64,000 nucleotides of DNA, taken from positions 11,374,007-11,438,006 of the forward strand of contig NC_037592.1 in the NCBI RefSeq assembly GCF_003073045.1, in the 5' to 3' direction. This document shows, piece by piece, positions 30,901 through 44,300 of this stretch; the stretch's first letter is position 1, and every line of letters starts with the position of its first letter. Origin of the DNA: Pomacea canaliculata. Lineage: Eukaryota; Mollusca; Gastropoda; Architaenioglossa; Ampullariidae. Both the position numbers and the translations under genes were made by a program. The notes under the pieces were generated by a model, which was not told the DNA's origin, ran no database searches, and saw nothing but the letters and a program-made list of their open reading frames with translations.

Positions 30901-32189
30901 GAGAGTCCACAGGATCTCTGCCTTCAATCGTTCATTGCTCATCACGAAACCTATTCAAAGAAAACATTTAAGTTACCATTATGTCTGTAAACATTATGTT
31001 CTGTCTGAATAAAAGACAGGTTTCAAAAAGCAATAATTAATGACATGATAATATAAATAATACTAAACTAAGTTAAAGTATAAAGATGGCAGCATAGTTG
31101 AAAATGAAAGTTATTTTCAGCTAACTGATTTAGCTTTAATGTTAAATTGTTTGATTTTAAAAATCCAAAAAATAATGTATTTGCTGGTAAATAGGATAAT
31201 AAGCATACATTATTAATTATACTTTCTTTTTAATCTTTCCTGATCAGATGCCAAAAATTCAGATCAATTTTCTGCAGCAAAGCTGTAGTAAGATTTGTGA
31301 TTGTATAAAACTCTATTTGTAGTTCGAATCATGAGAAAATGAAAATCTCAACTTTTTAATTTAAATAATTCTTTGCTATTTACTGATCTTTAAGCTATTG
31401 GCTTCACCGTAAATTAGACGATAGGCTTAATAAAGAATGGAAAAAAAACCGCAAAATGTTATGCACGCTTTAATTTAATGTGTTTTTCTAAGTACCCACA
31501 TCGTTAACTAAATGAATCGCTAAAGATAAATAATTGTCAACTTACTGGACACACTTGCAGAGCTGGTCGGTGCCGTCTGATTTTTGAGCGGGCTGTGGAT
31601 GTTCTCGATGACGAAAGTAATCAGTTACACAAAAGCGCGCATCTTTCAGAAATACTTTTATTTGCCTTTGGTGTCTTTCGGTAACCATGTGCTGTTTCAG
31701 AACACTTTCGCCCATTGATGAAAGATTCAGAGATATTTTGCAGGCAGCACATCGTGCCAAATGTTTATTGCTCGAGTCTTTTATTAACCAGTCTTTATAC
31801 TTGTCTTCCTTTAGCCACTTCTCCTGAAAAGAGCACTTCCCCGCATCTTTCAAATGTTAAGCAGACAAAGAAATGTGGTCGACACGACGAGAGTGAACTC
31901 GCGAAAGGCCGAAACGGACGTTCCCGCCGCGAGCGAGACTGGGTAGTCATGTGATTAAAAGCAATGCAGCGAAAAATTCGTCGGTATTTTGCGCCAAAGT
32001 CTACTCCGGAAATAAATTTGTTGTAATATTTTATCGATAAAAGGACTTAAAAGGGTCACAGAGAAAATGTAAGGACCTGTGTGAGAATTTGAAAGGACCG
32101 CATGGCAAATAAAAGGACTTAAAAGGCCTTTTGGCGAAAATTCAATATAAAAGGACTTAAAAGGACCTTGCAAGGACCTGGGAACCCTG
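27918..32189 (-). mobile_element. hAT-superfamily DNA transposon, degraded
   Basis: A 4.27-kb element with 13-bp inverted ends CAGGGTTCCCAGG / CCTGGGAACCCTG. GCAGGA stands next to both ends (27912-27917 and 32189-32194, the latter overlapping the last base), so the expected 8-bp duplication is eroded or the ends are off by a base. Both subterminal regions are packed with AAAAGGACYTTAAAAGG-like motifs: two or three copies on the left and at least six on the right (32040-32180), as is usual for hAT transposase binding. The minus strand carries a BED-finger hAT transposase with an intron, now frameshifted. It is inserted between the LC3 and chitobiase genes. Confidence 0.88.
28993..31853 (-). 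pseudogene. hAT transposase with BED-type zinc finger, frameshifted
   Basis: Cut-and-paste transposase. Exon 1 (about 31853-31546) encodes a BED-like finger, CAACKISLNLSS then KQHMVTERH (C-x2-C...H-x5-H). A GT-AG intron (about 31545-30953) separates it from the catalytic part, which has YVLLFDESSN, the likely first catalytic aspartate, and then a long helical region. The C-terminus has the hAT dimerisation signature SHGQATVERGFSFNKETV, followed by a Lys/Glu-rich tail. At least three frame shifts (near 30485, 30230 and 30200) and gaps near 29950 interrupt the frame, so no functional transposase is made. The N-terminal and C-terminal parts are still quite readable, which suggests moderate age. 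Confidence 0.85.
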
Positions 32190-33977
32190 CAGGAGCTGAC
32201 TTATCTTGCTTTAAATGACTTTACAAATCTTTAGGAGGCCAGTCTCGGATGTCCTTTTTTTTAGCAATCTGATGTACAGCAATCACAGTGTTTCAACAGA
32301 TTGACTGCATATACATTTTCTTACAGGTGATTGTGGCTCCAGTTACCTCATTGCATACTACTCATGTAAACAAGTAGCTAGATTGGTCAATACCATGAGG
32401 TGTAAAAATGTGAAATTGAAAGCAAAAAGCTCTCCCATTCTCCTAATTTGCTATAATCTTTTAATTAAATATGGAAACAATGTGAGGAGTGACAACCTGA
32501 TTATATTTATGCTTGAAGTAACTGGATTTAGTAAATTGTACATATGTAATTAGTCAAATAATAAAGGTAATTACCAAATGAAAATACATTTCACCCCGAG
32601 TTTTTATTTTCTTCTGATGATTTATCCGTTTTGGAGACTGAAATATATATACACCATGAATCTTTTTGTACATGAACATGCTTTTTAATAAAAATTTTGC
32701 CTTAGGTGTTATGAGATTTTAACACGAAAGTCACAGTTGCTCCTGAGCACAAAACAGGGATTCAACACTCATGTGATTATGGCACCAACATGCAGAAAGC
32801 AAAGCTCACATGTTGGCTGTAAATAATAGCAGAAACTAGCATGTTAATACACTTTTAACTTTTTATAAATTTCTCTATCATTACGGTTTTCAAAAGCATT
32901 TAAAATTAGAAGTCAGTTATTTTGCTGCCAACAGTTATACAGCTAAAAAGATCCTGCACTATGAATGTTTCTGGTTGAAAGGAAAAAAGAACTTTGAAGT
33001 AATGTTTTGATAACATTAAGCTGTCTTTAATGTAGGTCCTGTTCTCTTTGAAATGTGTAGACATGCAAGCATACATCCATCTCTTTTTCTTAATTAGCCA
33101 AGCATTTCTTCTGGGGTAAATGTGGAGTTAAATACAGCTGAGATCCTACATGCTTAGTACCATTTTGTCAGAAGTATACATGAACCTAATACTTTTTTTA
33201 ATTCAATGAGTTGAACTCGGTTTATGTATATCTTAGCATCTTTCTCCCTCTGATCTTAAGTAACCAGTCTAAAAACACCCCTTTCCATGTCAAGAGATCA
33301 AACCCACAATGCCATAAATGTCAAGGATGCATCTGATTACCATATGGTTCCTGCTGTCTTGATAGCTGTTATCTTGACAATGTAACTGCATCATGAACCT
33401 TCTGTGCAGGATGATGTGTGGCAGCTACATCTTGCGAAAAAAATTATGGCAGGGGAGACGAGAAGCATTCACACAGATTTCAGGAAAATATACTGTCTTG
33501 TATGGAGCTCATCCGGGTTTTGAGAAACAATTGCACTCTTGTAGGCTTAACATAGTTTCTAGCTAATTTAATGAGTGAATGTGGTTTTGGGCCAAATGAG
33601 GAAGCTATAAAGAATTAAGGGCAAGAAATGTTGCTGAGATGCACAAGTAGTTAAACGTATTCGTACCCATGCATACAGTTCATAAAAAATGCAGAGAGAA
33701 TAAGAAGCTGTAATTATAAAGTATAAATAATAGGTACAAAACCTTTTCAAAAGAAGTATCAAGAGATACCTGGTTTGACGTGGGAGGGAGTTAAATAATT
33801 GAAATGAAATGATGCCAATACAGGCAGATCTGACACAAGGGAAGCAAATTCACATCAACATAAATTTTAAGGGAAAAGATGTAGGAAAACAACTTTGTCT
33901 CTTTAGCCAATTATTGAACATAAGAGCAATCTGATGTGAGCCTTTTCCAGTTTTATATAAAAAAATATACAAAACTT
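32190..33977. other. Intergenic, 3' of chitobiase
   Basis: AT-rich DNA without a supported gene. A reversed box B-like stretch near 33290-33305 hints at another old tRNA-derived SINE, but its head was not resolved. Confidence 0.4.
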
Positions 33978-36900
33978 CTAACTTCTGGGATAGTTGGGAA
34001 ATGCTTTAAACATGAGACTTGTTTGTTCTTTTGCATAAGATGCATCTGAAAAATCCAGACAATCAATGTTCCAGGTTCCAACACCCCTGAGATTAAACAT
34101 TTCAGCCACTTCATACTTCAGACGCAAGCTTATGGGGTCATCAAAGCGGACTTGGTGCATCTGTTGTGTGGCTTTGTCCTGCAACAAACATATAAAAATG
34201 AAATTGCATGAGAACATCAATCCTTTGGTTATGATAAACACTCTTTTTGTGTGGTATCAAGCTAATGCATAATGGGAAAAAATTTTGTAAACTGAAACAA
34301 AGGATAAGCAACAGAAGTTTTTGAAACAATTTTAAAATGCTTAAATCCGCAGTTATGATTTATTAGAAAACTAAGAAATGAAGTAATGCACAAATGGACT
34401 TTTTTTTTTTAGTATAATCCAACTGACACCAGACAGATGTATTAAATCCTTAATTAGATGCAGCTTGACATGGAAACTAAAACACTACATACCAAGTAAT
34501 TAAAGTATGGAGAAAGTGCTGCTGAATCCCACTTCCTACCACCAGTTGAACCATTGATCATAAGAGGGTAGATTGCCCTGTAGTCAATCTGATGCCCTGC
34601 TGCATCACTACAATTGACACCACGGAAAGGGACTTGCTTGATAGTGCAAACATCATCCTGTCAACCACAGGAGATGAAATGTTTTGTAATTACTATTGCA
34701 TCAGTAAGTTAAAACTTCATTTTGTCAACATGAAAATTATTTTAGTGTTTACTGTATTCAAAGTACCCTATTATAATGTCAAAGAATGTCATTTCCAGAT
34801 TTAAAGTTATACATTCATTAAGAACATAAGCACCATTATGTCCATCAAACGTTAATGGTGTCATTAAGAATGTTTAGGTAACCTAAAACACTGACGTTAT
34901 ACATTGAAATACATCTTTCTTAACAAAACGCAAACCACTTCCATTAATTTTTATAGCATACCATCTCTATCAAAATAGAGATTTAAAAAATTTGTTGTTG
35001 TTTGTTTAAAAAAAATGTTGTTGTTGTTAAAGTCAGAGGAGCTGCATTGAAAAAAGAAGAAAACTACATTTTAAAAACAGAAAGGTGGAGAAGAGAATGT
35101 TTGAAAAATTAAAGATTATTTTTTAAAAGCACCTCAAAAATCTATAAACTGCAATAAAATAAATTAGGCCTTTGATTCAGAGTTAACTCGTTTATTTAGA
35201 TGTGAACTAGTTTTGGAGAGAAGTGAAAGAGACTAACAAATACTAAAGACTAATTTAACAAGGGAAAGAACTCCGTTAGTGCCAGCAGTTTCTAAGGACA
35301 GCTTGAGAAAATCAATATCTGTCTCTGGTTTCATCACAAAGTGCCCTATCTGTTTGAAACATGTGCCAAGAAAATGCATGCATAATAGGTATATAAATAA
35401 AAAAATTACTTGTTTTGATTCTGCTCTACTACACATAAGATGTGTGAGCTACAAAATGTTCATGAAAATATATTCACTTACCTTAGATAAAGTTTCACAG
35501 GGGTAATCATAACCATACCATGGGACACCAAGTACAAGCTTGTCGGGCTTTATACCAAGTTTCAGGTAACCAAAAATTCCTGACAAGAAAAATAAAATAG
35601 CGTAACTTACTTTCAAAAAGCTGTCAAATAAGATGAATAAACTGCACTCTTCCAACTTTATTTTCTGCCAACTTTGGATCTACTATTTCATTTCCTTCAA
35701 GTTTATTTAATTCAGTAGTTAAGATATGTGGTATAGTGTAGTGAAATAGTGAAAGACTTCTTCCAAAAGATGCATGTGTAACCTGTATTGCTGCTGGTTC
35801 AACATGTTCATGTCAGTAACGTCCCTTTATATAGCTGACCGTGGTTGTTGGCATATTTTAACTTCACCATGATTGTTTTAGCCACATTCTACTCCCTAAA
35901 CAGTCTATCACCTTCCCCTATAAAAAAAGGAGTAATTAGATCTAGAAATTAATCTTTTTCCCTAAAATTAGGGTAACCTATAAAGTTACATCATGTAAAT
36001 AATGCAGATGACAGCAAAATCAAAATCTTGTCAAGGTATTTTGTATTGATTTTTGTTTGCAGCCATAGTCATGCTGTCAGTTCAAATCAACCTTTTTCTG
36101 TCATGTAGTAGTCAGAGTTTGCTCGTGCAGTGCAGTCTCCAAAAATCTGGCTCTGTTCATCATAGGCCATCACAAAAAGAAAGTCTGAAGCTTCGGCCAA
36201 TCCTACATTATCGTAGCAACGCAAGTCTATGCAGTCTGGACTCCAAGCAACATCTACTGTAACCTGAAAAGAAGCCAAAGCTTTTTTCACCTACACGTCT
36301 GTAGCTCTCTCTTCTTTCATTTAGAAAGTGTCTTCTTTCATTTAGAAATGACTTCTTTCATTTAGAAAATGAAAATAAAAGTAAAAGGTTGCCCTCCTAA
36401 TCACTTGTAAACAGGTGGTCCAGTTTATTCAGATTATCTAATATGCTTTCATAAAAAAAACTCTTACTTAGCATTACCTATCTCCATTCTAATGGTTAAT
36501 TTCCTACTAAACATAATTTACTATCTTTAGACAGACCAACACATGACCCTAGAATTTTAGAATGCTCATTCCTGTCGCTAGCATTGCCTCACTACAGCAC
36601 CATACAGCCTTATTATTACCAGTTAATTTAACTTACCTGGTAGAATGGAGACACACTTTTAAAAGCGGCTGTTGTTTCCATCACTAAAGATGTAAGAGCC
36701 TTACGCACATCTGTCTGGTTCTGAAGAATAACAGTCTTCAAAGTCTATGTTAATTCCATCATAAAAATTGGTTTTCACAATGTCTAGCTGTTCGTTAATC
36801 CAGTTGGTTCGATCTGACGGATTTGTCATGTTTGATACTGGCATCTGATCTGGGAATTAAGAAAACAGAAAGATAAAAGACACCATAAGTTTTAAATATA

Positions 36901-38680
36901 TTTGCATCTGTATTTTGCTGAATTCTGCATCTTCAACACACATGTGAAAGCTGTCCTACTGTATGGTACTAAAACCTGGAAAGAGACAAACACCACCAAC
37001 AACAAGCTCCAGACCTTTACCAACAGAGGCCTATGCCTTATTCTGGGAATAAGATGGCCTGAAAACATCTCCAACAGCAGCCTGTGGAAAAGAACCAACC
37101 AGAATGCCACTAGCCAACAATGGGGAACAAGGCAAAGGACATCAGAACCACATGAGCCCAATTGAGGGGGGCTGCCCAAAACCAGATCTGCTGGCAAGGT
37201 GTTGTTGCTATGCTCCTCAAGGAGTAACAAAAAAATAAACATACAAAACATTATGCTGAAACAGAAGCAAGCAATGTTGCCAGCTACAGTTAATGGCCTC
37301 TATCTCACTATTTGTAATTCAAAAGCAGTCAGAGAAATATTTAATTCTTGTCAAATATCCTATTTTAAGTTCAGTACATTACACACAAGCCTTCTCATCC
37401 TGATGCTCAATATTAAGTTTGTATTAAAACAATTTCATAATCAAGGAATGAAAAGATGTAATTTGTCATTACCAATTAAGACCACTCTGGAGCCATAGGA
37501 ATGTGCAAGGCACATAAGTTCCTGACTAATGTAGCCTACTGTAACAACAGTTGTTACTTTGTCCCAGTCAAACTTTTCCCATGATGATGGCTTGTTTTGA
37601 AGAGAAAATACAAAAATCTGAAATGACAGAAAACTTCCTCAGTTAGTTTATTATGTTTGATGAAACTGTTATGATTTTGCTGTAGTGCTAATGCATAAGC
37701 TAAAGCAAACATCTTAAAAAAATAATAAAACAAAGATCACTTGGCCTATAATTTAGTGTGGGGCAGTGAACTGTTAAGACCTCTTGTTTTATTGCCTTTT
37801 ACTTTCTCTGATTGATAAATCAAGCCCCCATTCACTGCAGACCAGCCAGAAAAAAACCTTCCAGTTTCGATCTCTAGCGAGCTTTGAACCTACAATCATT
37901 TACTTAGAACTGAAGTCATTATAATACAGAACTACTGAACACCCCTTGCAGCAAATACCTGTTGTTAAATGTAGCCATAAACATTTAATAGCAATCACAA
38001 CCTGATGTATAAGCATCATCAGCTGTATGTCACTACCACCACCACTCCTTCACAAATGCACGTGTTCTTGCACATGCATGCACAAACACACACACAAAAG
38101 CAGATTTATGGAAATATTTTACTGTGTCATCATAAATTACAACAAATACAGTTGGGAAAAAAACATAAAAACAAAGCTGACATCTGTATTATAAACTTTC
38201 AGCCTGCAACAAATGCTGTGAAAGCTAAAATACTATTATTTGACTTTTCTCTGTACCACTACCAAAGTCACTGCTACCTCCAATAATTGTACCCAATATG
38301 TAACAACTGTGACATCACATATTAGGGTGAAGAATATAAATCTTGACTACAATAATCTAGCAATTATACATTAGAAGTACCCATCAACTTAATTTTTGAC
38401 TTGCAGTTATGCTTTTCGGGAAAAGTTTCTGTACTGTGTAGTATCAGTATCAGCTCTATATTGATGTCATAGAGGTGGAGATAAAACAAAAATATTAGTT
38501 GACGGGGAGTGATTTAACTCAAGGTAAGTGTTTAGAAGCGCTCAGCAAAATTACCTCTTGGCGAGTAGTGTTCTTGATAGGATTGCATAACGATGACACT
38601 TTGCAGGGGCATGACTTCGATGGCTGTAGCCAAATCAGGAAAAATAAAAGAGACACTTTATGTATGCCTAAAAGCTTCAT
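33978..38680 (-). CDS. CTBS: Di-N-acetylchitobiase (GH18), with one frame break
   Basis: Lysosomal glycosidase that removes the reducing-end GlcNAc from chitobiose cores of N-glycans. Seven coding exons on the minus strand: 38680-38555, 37617-37473, 36849-36637, 36263-36092, 35579-35482, 34657-34493, 34178-33978, about 372 residues (human precursor 385). Exon 1 gives a signal peptide (KVSLLFFLIWLQPSKS) and then CPCKVSSLCNPI, matching the mature human N-terminus. DGINIDFED is the GH18 DGxxDxE catalytic motif. Further anchors are VDVAWSPDCIDLRCY, FVMAYDEQSQI, KLVLGVPWYGYDYPC, VCTIKQVPFRGVNCSDAAG and LRGVGTWNIDCLD. In exon 3, just after DGINIDFED, one extra base (near 36733) shifts the frame; exon lengths and phases fit only if that base is absent. 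This is either an assembly error or a recent lesion. A RTE-like LINE, a SINE and a short tandem repeat lie in the introns. Confidence 0.93.
36311..36371. repeat. Tandem repeat, three units of 20-21 bp
   Basis: Three consecutive units beginning CTTCTTTCATTTAGAAA, in the intron of the chitobiase gene just upstream (in transcript sense) of exon 4. Confidence 0.85.
36905..37180 (+). mobile_element. LINE reverse-transcriptase C-terminal fragment
   Basis: A + strand frame contains FNTHVKAVLLYGTKTWKE, LQTFTNRGLCLILGIRWPE and SNSSLWKRTNQ. This order (NxxVKSVLLYGxETW, LQxFxNRCLRxILxIRWP, LWxRTNQ) is the region after the RT catalytic core in invertebrate non-LTR elements. The copy is short, interrupted after about 87 codons, and lies antisense in chitobiase intron 2. 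Confidence 0.8.
37755..37940 (-). mobile_element. tRNA-derived SINE (copy 2)
   Basis: On the minus strand a degenerate tRNA-like head contains a box B-like GTAGGTTCAAAGC. The body core GATTTATCAATCAGAGAAAG then AAAAGGC matches the copy at 14.14-14.34 kb. It is diverged and sits in chitobiase intron 1. Confidence 0.5.
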
Positions 38681-38845
38681 GTCGCATTTGTTGGGAGGCG
38701 TGAAATGAACTTCTCGGTGCTAACTTCCGCTTTATCACGTGCTTTTCGATAACGACAGTCGTATCGCTTTCATGTAACAAATTTTGTTGTTTTCGAGAAC
38801 TTAATGAGAAAAAGTATGAAACACGATGGGAGAAAAATATTTTCG

Positions 38846-38917
38846 AGGTCCTACCGAGATTCGAACTCAGATCGCTGGATTCAAAGTCCAGAGTGCTAAC
38901 CATTACACCATAGGACC
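38846..38917 (-). tRNA. tRNA-Gln (anticodon TTG)
   Basis: A 72-nt intronless tRNA gene. The acceptor stem pairs GGTCCTA with TAGGACC and the discriminator is T. Internal promoters are clear: box A TGGTGTAATGG and box B GTTCGAATC. The anticodon arm is TCTGG-ACTTTGAAT-CCAG-like, with the loop carrying TTG, and the body matches animal tRNA-Gln(UUG). A T-run on the minus strand just past the 3' end (38832-38836) can serve as the RNA polymerase III terminator. It lies 165 bases upstream of the chitobiase start codon, same strand. Confidence 0.95.
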
Positions 38918-41374
38918 TGCGCGTTACACACCCTTCTTACAAAAGGATAAAATTGTAAAGCACCTCGGGTTCAGGTGGTTTTTATCTTTTCTGCAGTATT
39001 TCACGTTTTCCTTTCGTGAAAGCTAAGTCTGTACATATCCTATAGTTTGATACTTAATGTTACCATAATAAATAAAATATAATTGAAATCATCAGCCGCA
39101 GCTCGCGTGCAAACAAACGTCGATCACTATCCTACAATTCGATCTTTCGTCTTTATAATAAAGCCTCATGCAGTGTAATATTTTAAATACTTATCGAGAT
39201 CAAATAAACCAAGTGTTCCAGCCTAAACTGACGATTGTCTATTCTTATACAACACAACTGTAGAGGCCTTACGACGCCATGACACTTCGCAGACCGGAAA
39301 AAGAAAGGGCCTGTGAGTAAGGCCAGCCACCCCAACCCTGTTACAGGGTCTACATCAAGTTCTTGGTTTATATCACGCTTTACATAATATACGTCAATGT
39401 ATCGCCAGCCTAATGCTATTCCCTATTGCATATTTTGAAACGTTTAAATGAATGTGGTGACCTGCCGTGAACTGTCCTATATAATTGTGGCCTAAATATC
39501 CCTACTCCGCCTATCACGATAACACGAACTTGTTTGTGATATTTCAATACCGTGCTACTGATGCTGTTTATAGTTGGTATATATGTATTCACAACACGGG
39601 ATCTGTCATTATGTTAGCAGATGTTAAAGGAAGTGAAAAAAATATATTTTAACTCATTCGTCACATATGAACTATCTCATTATTTTGCTAGATCGTTTTG
39701 CTAATTTCTTACCGAAATTTAACATGCTAGTTCAGTTGCTATGACCCAGCTGAAGTTACAAACCGTGCAGGCTACCAATATATCAATCTCCATACAGTTT
39801 CAATGGAATTTGTCTCTCAAATTTAAAATACTGTAAAACAGTGTATTATACTGTGTTTATTGTTTTGTTAGTCGATTAAAGGTGAAATTACAATAAACTT
39901 TATCAGGCTGTGAATAAAACTGTACACAATATCAATATCATATAATATCAACATATGACCTGAAACCAATAATAACAGCAGAATAGATGGTAATTATGAT
40001 GTTGCCATGATGCTGTGCACATTGAGAAATTAGAAAGGGTTAAAAATGTATAGTGAGAAAAGGGAGAAAATATGGTGCTTGGCTGGTAGAGTTGACAATG
40101 CAGCTTTATTTATGCACAAAGGGAATTACAGGTAGTGCTCATACATTAGCAATGTATACAGATAAGTGCATACATATACCTGTTGACTACAATGAATAAG
40201 TTGTTTCCACACAGCAACAGTAGAAACAGTTGGTGCACTGCGTGAGGTCACCTCAGATTAACGCAACATCATGGCAAGTAGAACTGATCAAGTATATGGT
40301 ATATGAAGTGAATGAGCTTTGGTGATCCATTCTGTATACAGGCATAATATATTTGCAGCCAGACTGCAAGAGGGAGAACTCAGTGCCAACACATGATCAG
40401 GAGTAGTGTGGTACAGGATGCCTTCCTAAGGATTTGTTAATGAGGTAGAACCAAGCGATGAAAGGAAAAGTGATGAGACTTTTAACAAAGGACTGACAAA
40501 ACTGAATGAGAATGACAAAGCTGACAGAAAAAGATCTGAGTTTCTGTAGGAGGTACAGCCAGTGCTGACGTCCCAATTAAGCTTGTTATTACAGATAGTT
40601 CCTAAATACTTATGTTAAAATGTTATGTTAAAAATTTGGACTCTGTGCCCATGAGAAACAGCAGACCAAACACCAGCTGTCAATGTATGGTGGTCAGTAA
40701 AATTTGCTGCACTCAACAGACAGAGTATGTAAGACAACCCTACTCATGTCTTTATCTCAGATTACAAACGACAATGCTGTACAACCATCTGTCCACCTTA
40801 TAGTTCTTTAAAAAAAAAATCTGTATGGCTTCTCTTTCATTAGGTCAAACAAGTATCTATTCATATTTATTCATTAGATGTATTAGAGAGGTTTATTGAT
40901 CATACAATAAATTATTTCTGGAATGAGTATTAATATTTATTTTTTGTTCCATGTCCATAATCATTTTAAGTCTGTATCAGTACATTTGTGCACTTTTGCG
41001 GGGTTTTTTTTTTTTGGTGCAGTTTACAAATTGCATATTACAGAGTGGGAAACGTGCCATAAAAATCTACTTGACTGTTTATTATTATTATTGAGAATGG
41101 ATAAGTTTTAGCTGGAGGCCAGAAGTACAAGATTATAGCTGCTACCTGCAGATAGCAGGCAAATTTTAAGGCTGAATACACAAATACACATCCACACTGA
41201 CACTAGAACTGTATTTGTCAAAGACTAGTTTTTGATAACAAATACAAGAGAGGAAAGAAAAGGCACTGAAATAATAAGAGATGCAAACTTCAAAATGTCA
41301 TTATCATGAATCACCATATTTTTAGTTTTGTAGCAAAGATGTACATAAAAGCAATGACAAGAAAATGATAAACT
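38918..41374. other. Intergenic between tRNA-Gln and endonuclease V
   Basis: AT-rich sequence with no recognisable gene. It includes unclassified, possibly repeat-derived DNA at 40.0-40.6 kb. Nothing further is supported. Confidence 0.45.
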
Positions 41375-44300
41375 TCAATCTATAAACTCCTCTGGGTCAA
41401 CTTTCTTCTGCAGCAGATACTCTCGAGAACAAATGTCTGCCTGGAATTTAAAAGAATGGATTATTTAAAAACCATCATAAATACTTTGTTGACATTACTA
41501 TCAGTTATGATGTGATTTTATGGTTATATATTTTGTTATAAAAATACTCTTTCTCCTACCTGCAATTTTGCAAATGGTGCATATGTTCTTTATACCAACA
41601 CACTCCAGTCACTACCCACACACAAGTATGTGCACGTTCACGCTACTCGAGAAGTAACAAGGACTAAACTAAGCTAATGGGAGGTGAAATAAGAAATCCC
41701 CACTCTATACTTATTTAAAAATACTTTCGCAATTTTGCACAAACTGTTTCTTGCACGAGAGATTTCTGGACTTTTTTGTGGGGCATTCAATTCCTAAGTA
41801 TTATTTAGACACTGAATAAATACTTACTAGTCTAACAGGTTCTGGAATTCTATATTTACAGCACTGCATTACAATGGTGATGGCTGATTCCAAACTGATA
41901 TTGTGGCCAACAGAAATATATATTGGATTTTTGGAAGAATCTGTGCTGCGTAAGGCCTGCAAATTGTAAATTTTTACAAAATTTATTTCTTTTTGCTTAG
42001 TTTTTCTTGCAATTTTTTTAAAAGGAATAAAAATACTGATCTTTATGCAATTGGCATGGGCTTTTATTGCCCTTTCTATTAACAAAGCTGTTTGTAAATT
42101 TTAAAAATGTCTTAGTACAGTCAACCAAAATGTGCTATGACATCTAAAGAAGTGAGTGAATCAAAAACGTGAAAATGTAACAAAATAAATCTACTGTCCA
42201 AAATGCATGATACAGCTAACAGGCAAAGGCAAAGAGTTCCACAGCTTAGTGGGATGTAGGGAACTATGTAAAATTGTTCCCTGTGTGTGTAGGACATATG
42301 AAAAGCACAGCCTCACTCACTCCTTTTCCTGTGAAGCCTCTACTATACAGTTTTCATATTTTCTAAAACTGCAGTGATTCTAAATATCAAAATGATGCAC
42401 TTATTTATTTGCACAATCATATAAAAATATATCAATTACTTAAGCAAACCACAACAGAGTTTCTATTTTCAAGAAATGTCTGTATGATATGCAGCAACAA
42501 TTCTTTGGAAAATTCGAAACATACCAGGCCCAAAGTTCGTCCTGAGTCAGTTTTTAATTCAAGCACTGAGCCCCTCTTTTCAAGATGGGATTTCTGCAAA
42601 ATTTTAAAATGGAATAAGAAAATTCCTTTGATTGCTAATGTTCAGATTATTTTTATCTTGTTATAATTTTCCATTAGCACATCTAGTTTCCAATATCTGA
42701 CTGTTAAAAGCTTTTACCTTCCCTGAAATACTTCTCTCCACCCCACCCCTTTTCACTAGTTGACATTCATGAAGTTCTCTTCCCTTTTCTTCACTAAAAT
42801 GTGTCTCTTCTAAAATTATCACATGCACATTTCCATGATTTCATAATGGCCATGATGGCATGACATTACAATAAAGACTTGGAAAAAATACTTCTAACCA
42901 ACTGACAATACCCTTTCTTTGTGTGTGACAATATCCTCAACACCTTCAACATGTATCAGTGTCTTAGCTACTCCTATACAAGGCATATCCAGCAGAACCC
43001 CCAGGTGACAAGCAAGTCCAAACTCTCGAGGATGCAACTGTCCATTGCCATCCACAAGTATCACCTAGTTGGAAACAACAGAAAATAAGAAGTAACTGCA
43101 TCGGCAAATTTAAAGTATCGGGACTATAACAAAAAGTAGTTGAAGTTGGTAGTTGAAGTAAAAAAGTCACTGATGCTGAGAATAGAAACCTGCAATTATT
43201 TAAAATGATAGAGCAAGAACATTATCTTTTGATACACAATGAACTTCAAGACTGTACCATATAGATGTTTTCATATCAATAACTAATTCTGACAGATCTT
43301 TTTAATATATATTATTCTTTTAAAACTTATGAAAAGCTTCAATTAATTTAAAAAATAAACTTTATGGAAGACAGCATCAGGATATAAACGTGTATAGAAC
43401 TTGATTTATTATTTCATCAAGCATTCCAAAACAAAAGTTAGGCTCATGTGATGGATAGTGACATTTTAAATCTTTTCCAATCAAAACTTTGAGATGAAAC
43501 AATTATGCATAAATACAGTTCGAAGTTTGGCCATTATACTCAGTCAAGTGTTCTCCACTTTACCCAGATCTTCATCACTGTACTCTATTCTCTTTCAACC
43601 AAAATTCTAAGCTGCAATGAATCAGAATGTCAGTATCCATCATGTATGCCCAGCTTGTTATCTGATCTGTCTTTCCCTTTAACTAGGTATCTTTTAAGAA
43701 TAACATACATCAGGCTTATATTGAGCAGCATTCTGCAGCATAGTATTATAGAGATGCAAAATGGGCTCTACTTCCCGAAAGGCCAGGAAACCAGGCACAT
43801 AAGGGGCTGTCATTTTTATCATCTCCAGACGTTTGTACACCACCTGAAAAACACCCACATGCTTTAATTTTTGTAATTTTGTTTAAGGGCAGCATTGTGT
43901 GAAGTTGTCTTATCATCTGAAAGCTTTGTAAGTGGCATACCCCTTTCTGCCATCAATTTAATAAGATCATTAAGATTTAAAAAGAATCACATCAAAATTG
44001 TCTTGCCTTATTACAAGCAGCTAGCAGCTGACACTTGACACTCACCCTTACCTCTTTAAAAATTACTGTGATATATTTAATTAGAAAGAAGTCGATCTGT
44101 ACCTTTAACTCTTGATATGACAAAATCACCAAGGCTGCACAGGCATCCACATTATTATTTTTCACAAAAGAAATGTCGACTCCAGCAATGTAATAGGTCT
44201 GATTATTGTTGAGGCTCAGGATGCTTCTTACAACCGAAGCTATCGGCAACAACCACTTTCTGCTTAAGTTCCAGTTGCTTCCTAAAGAGAAAAAAATTAG

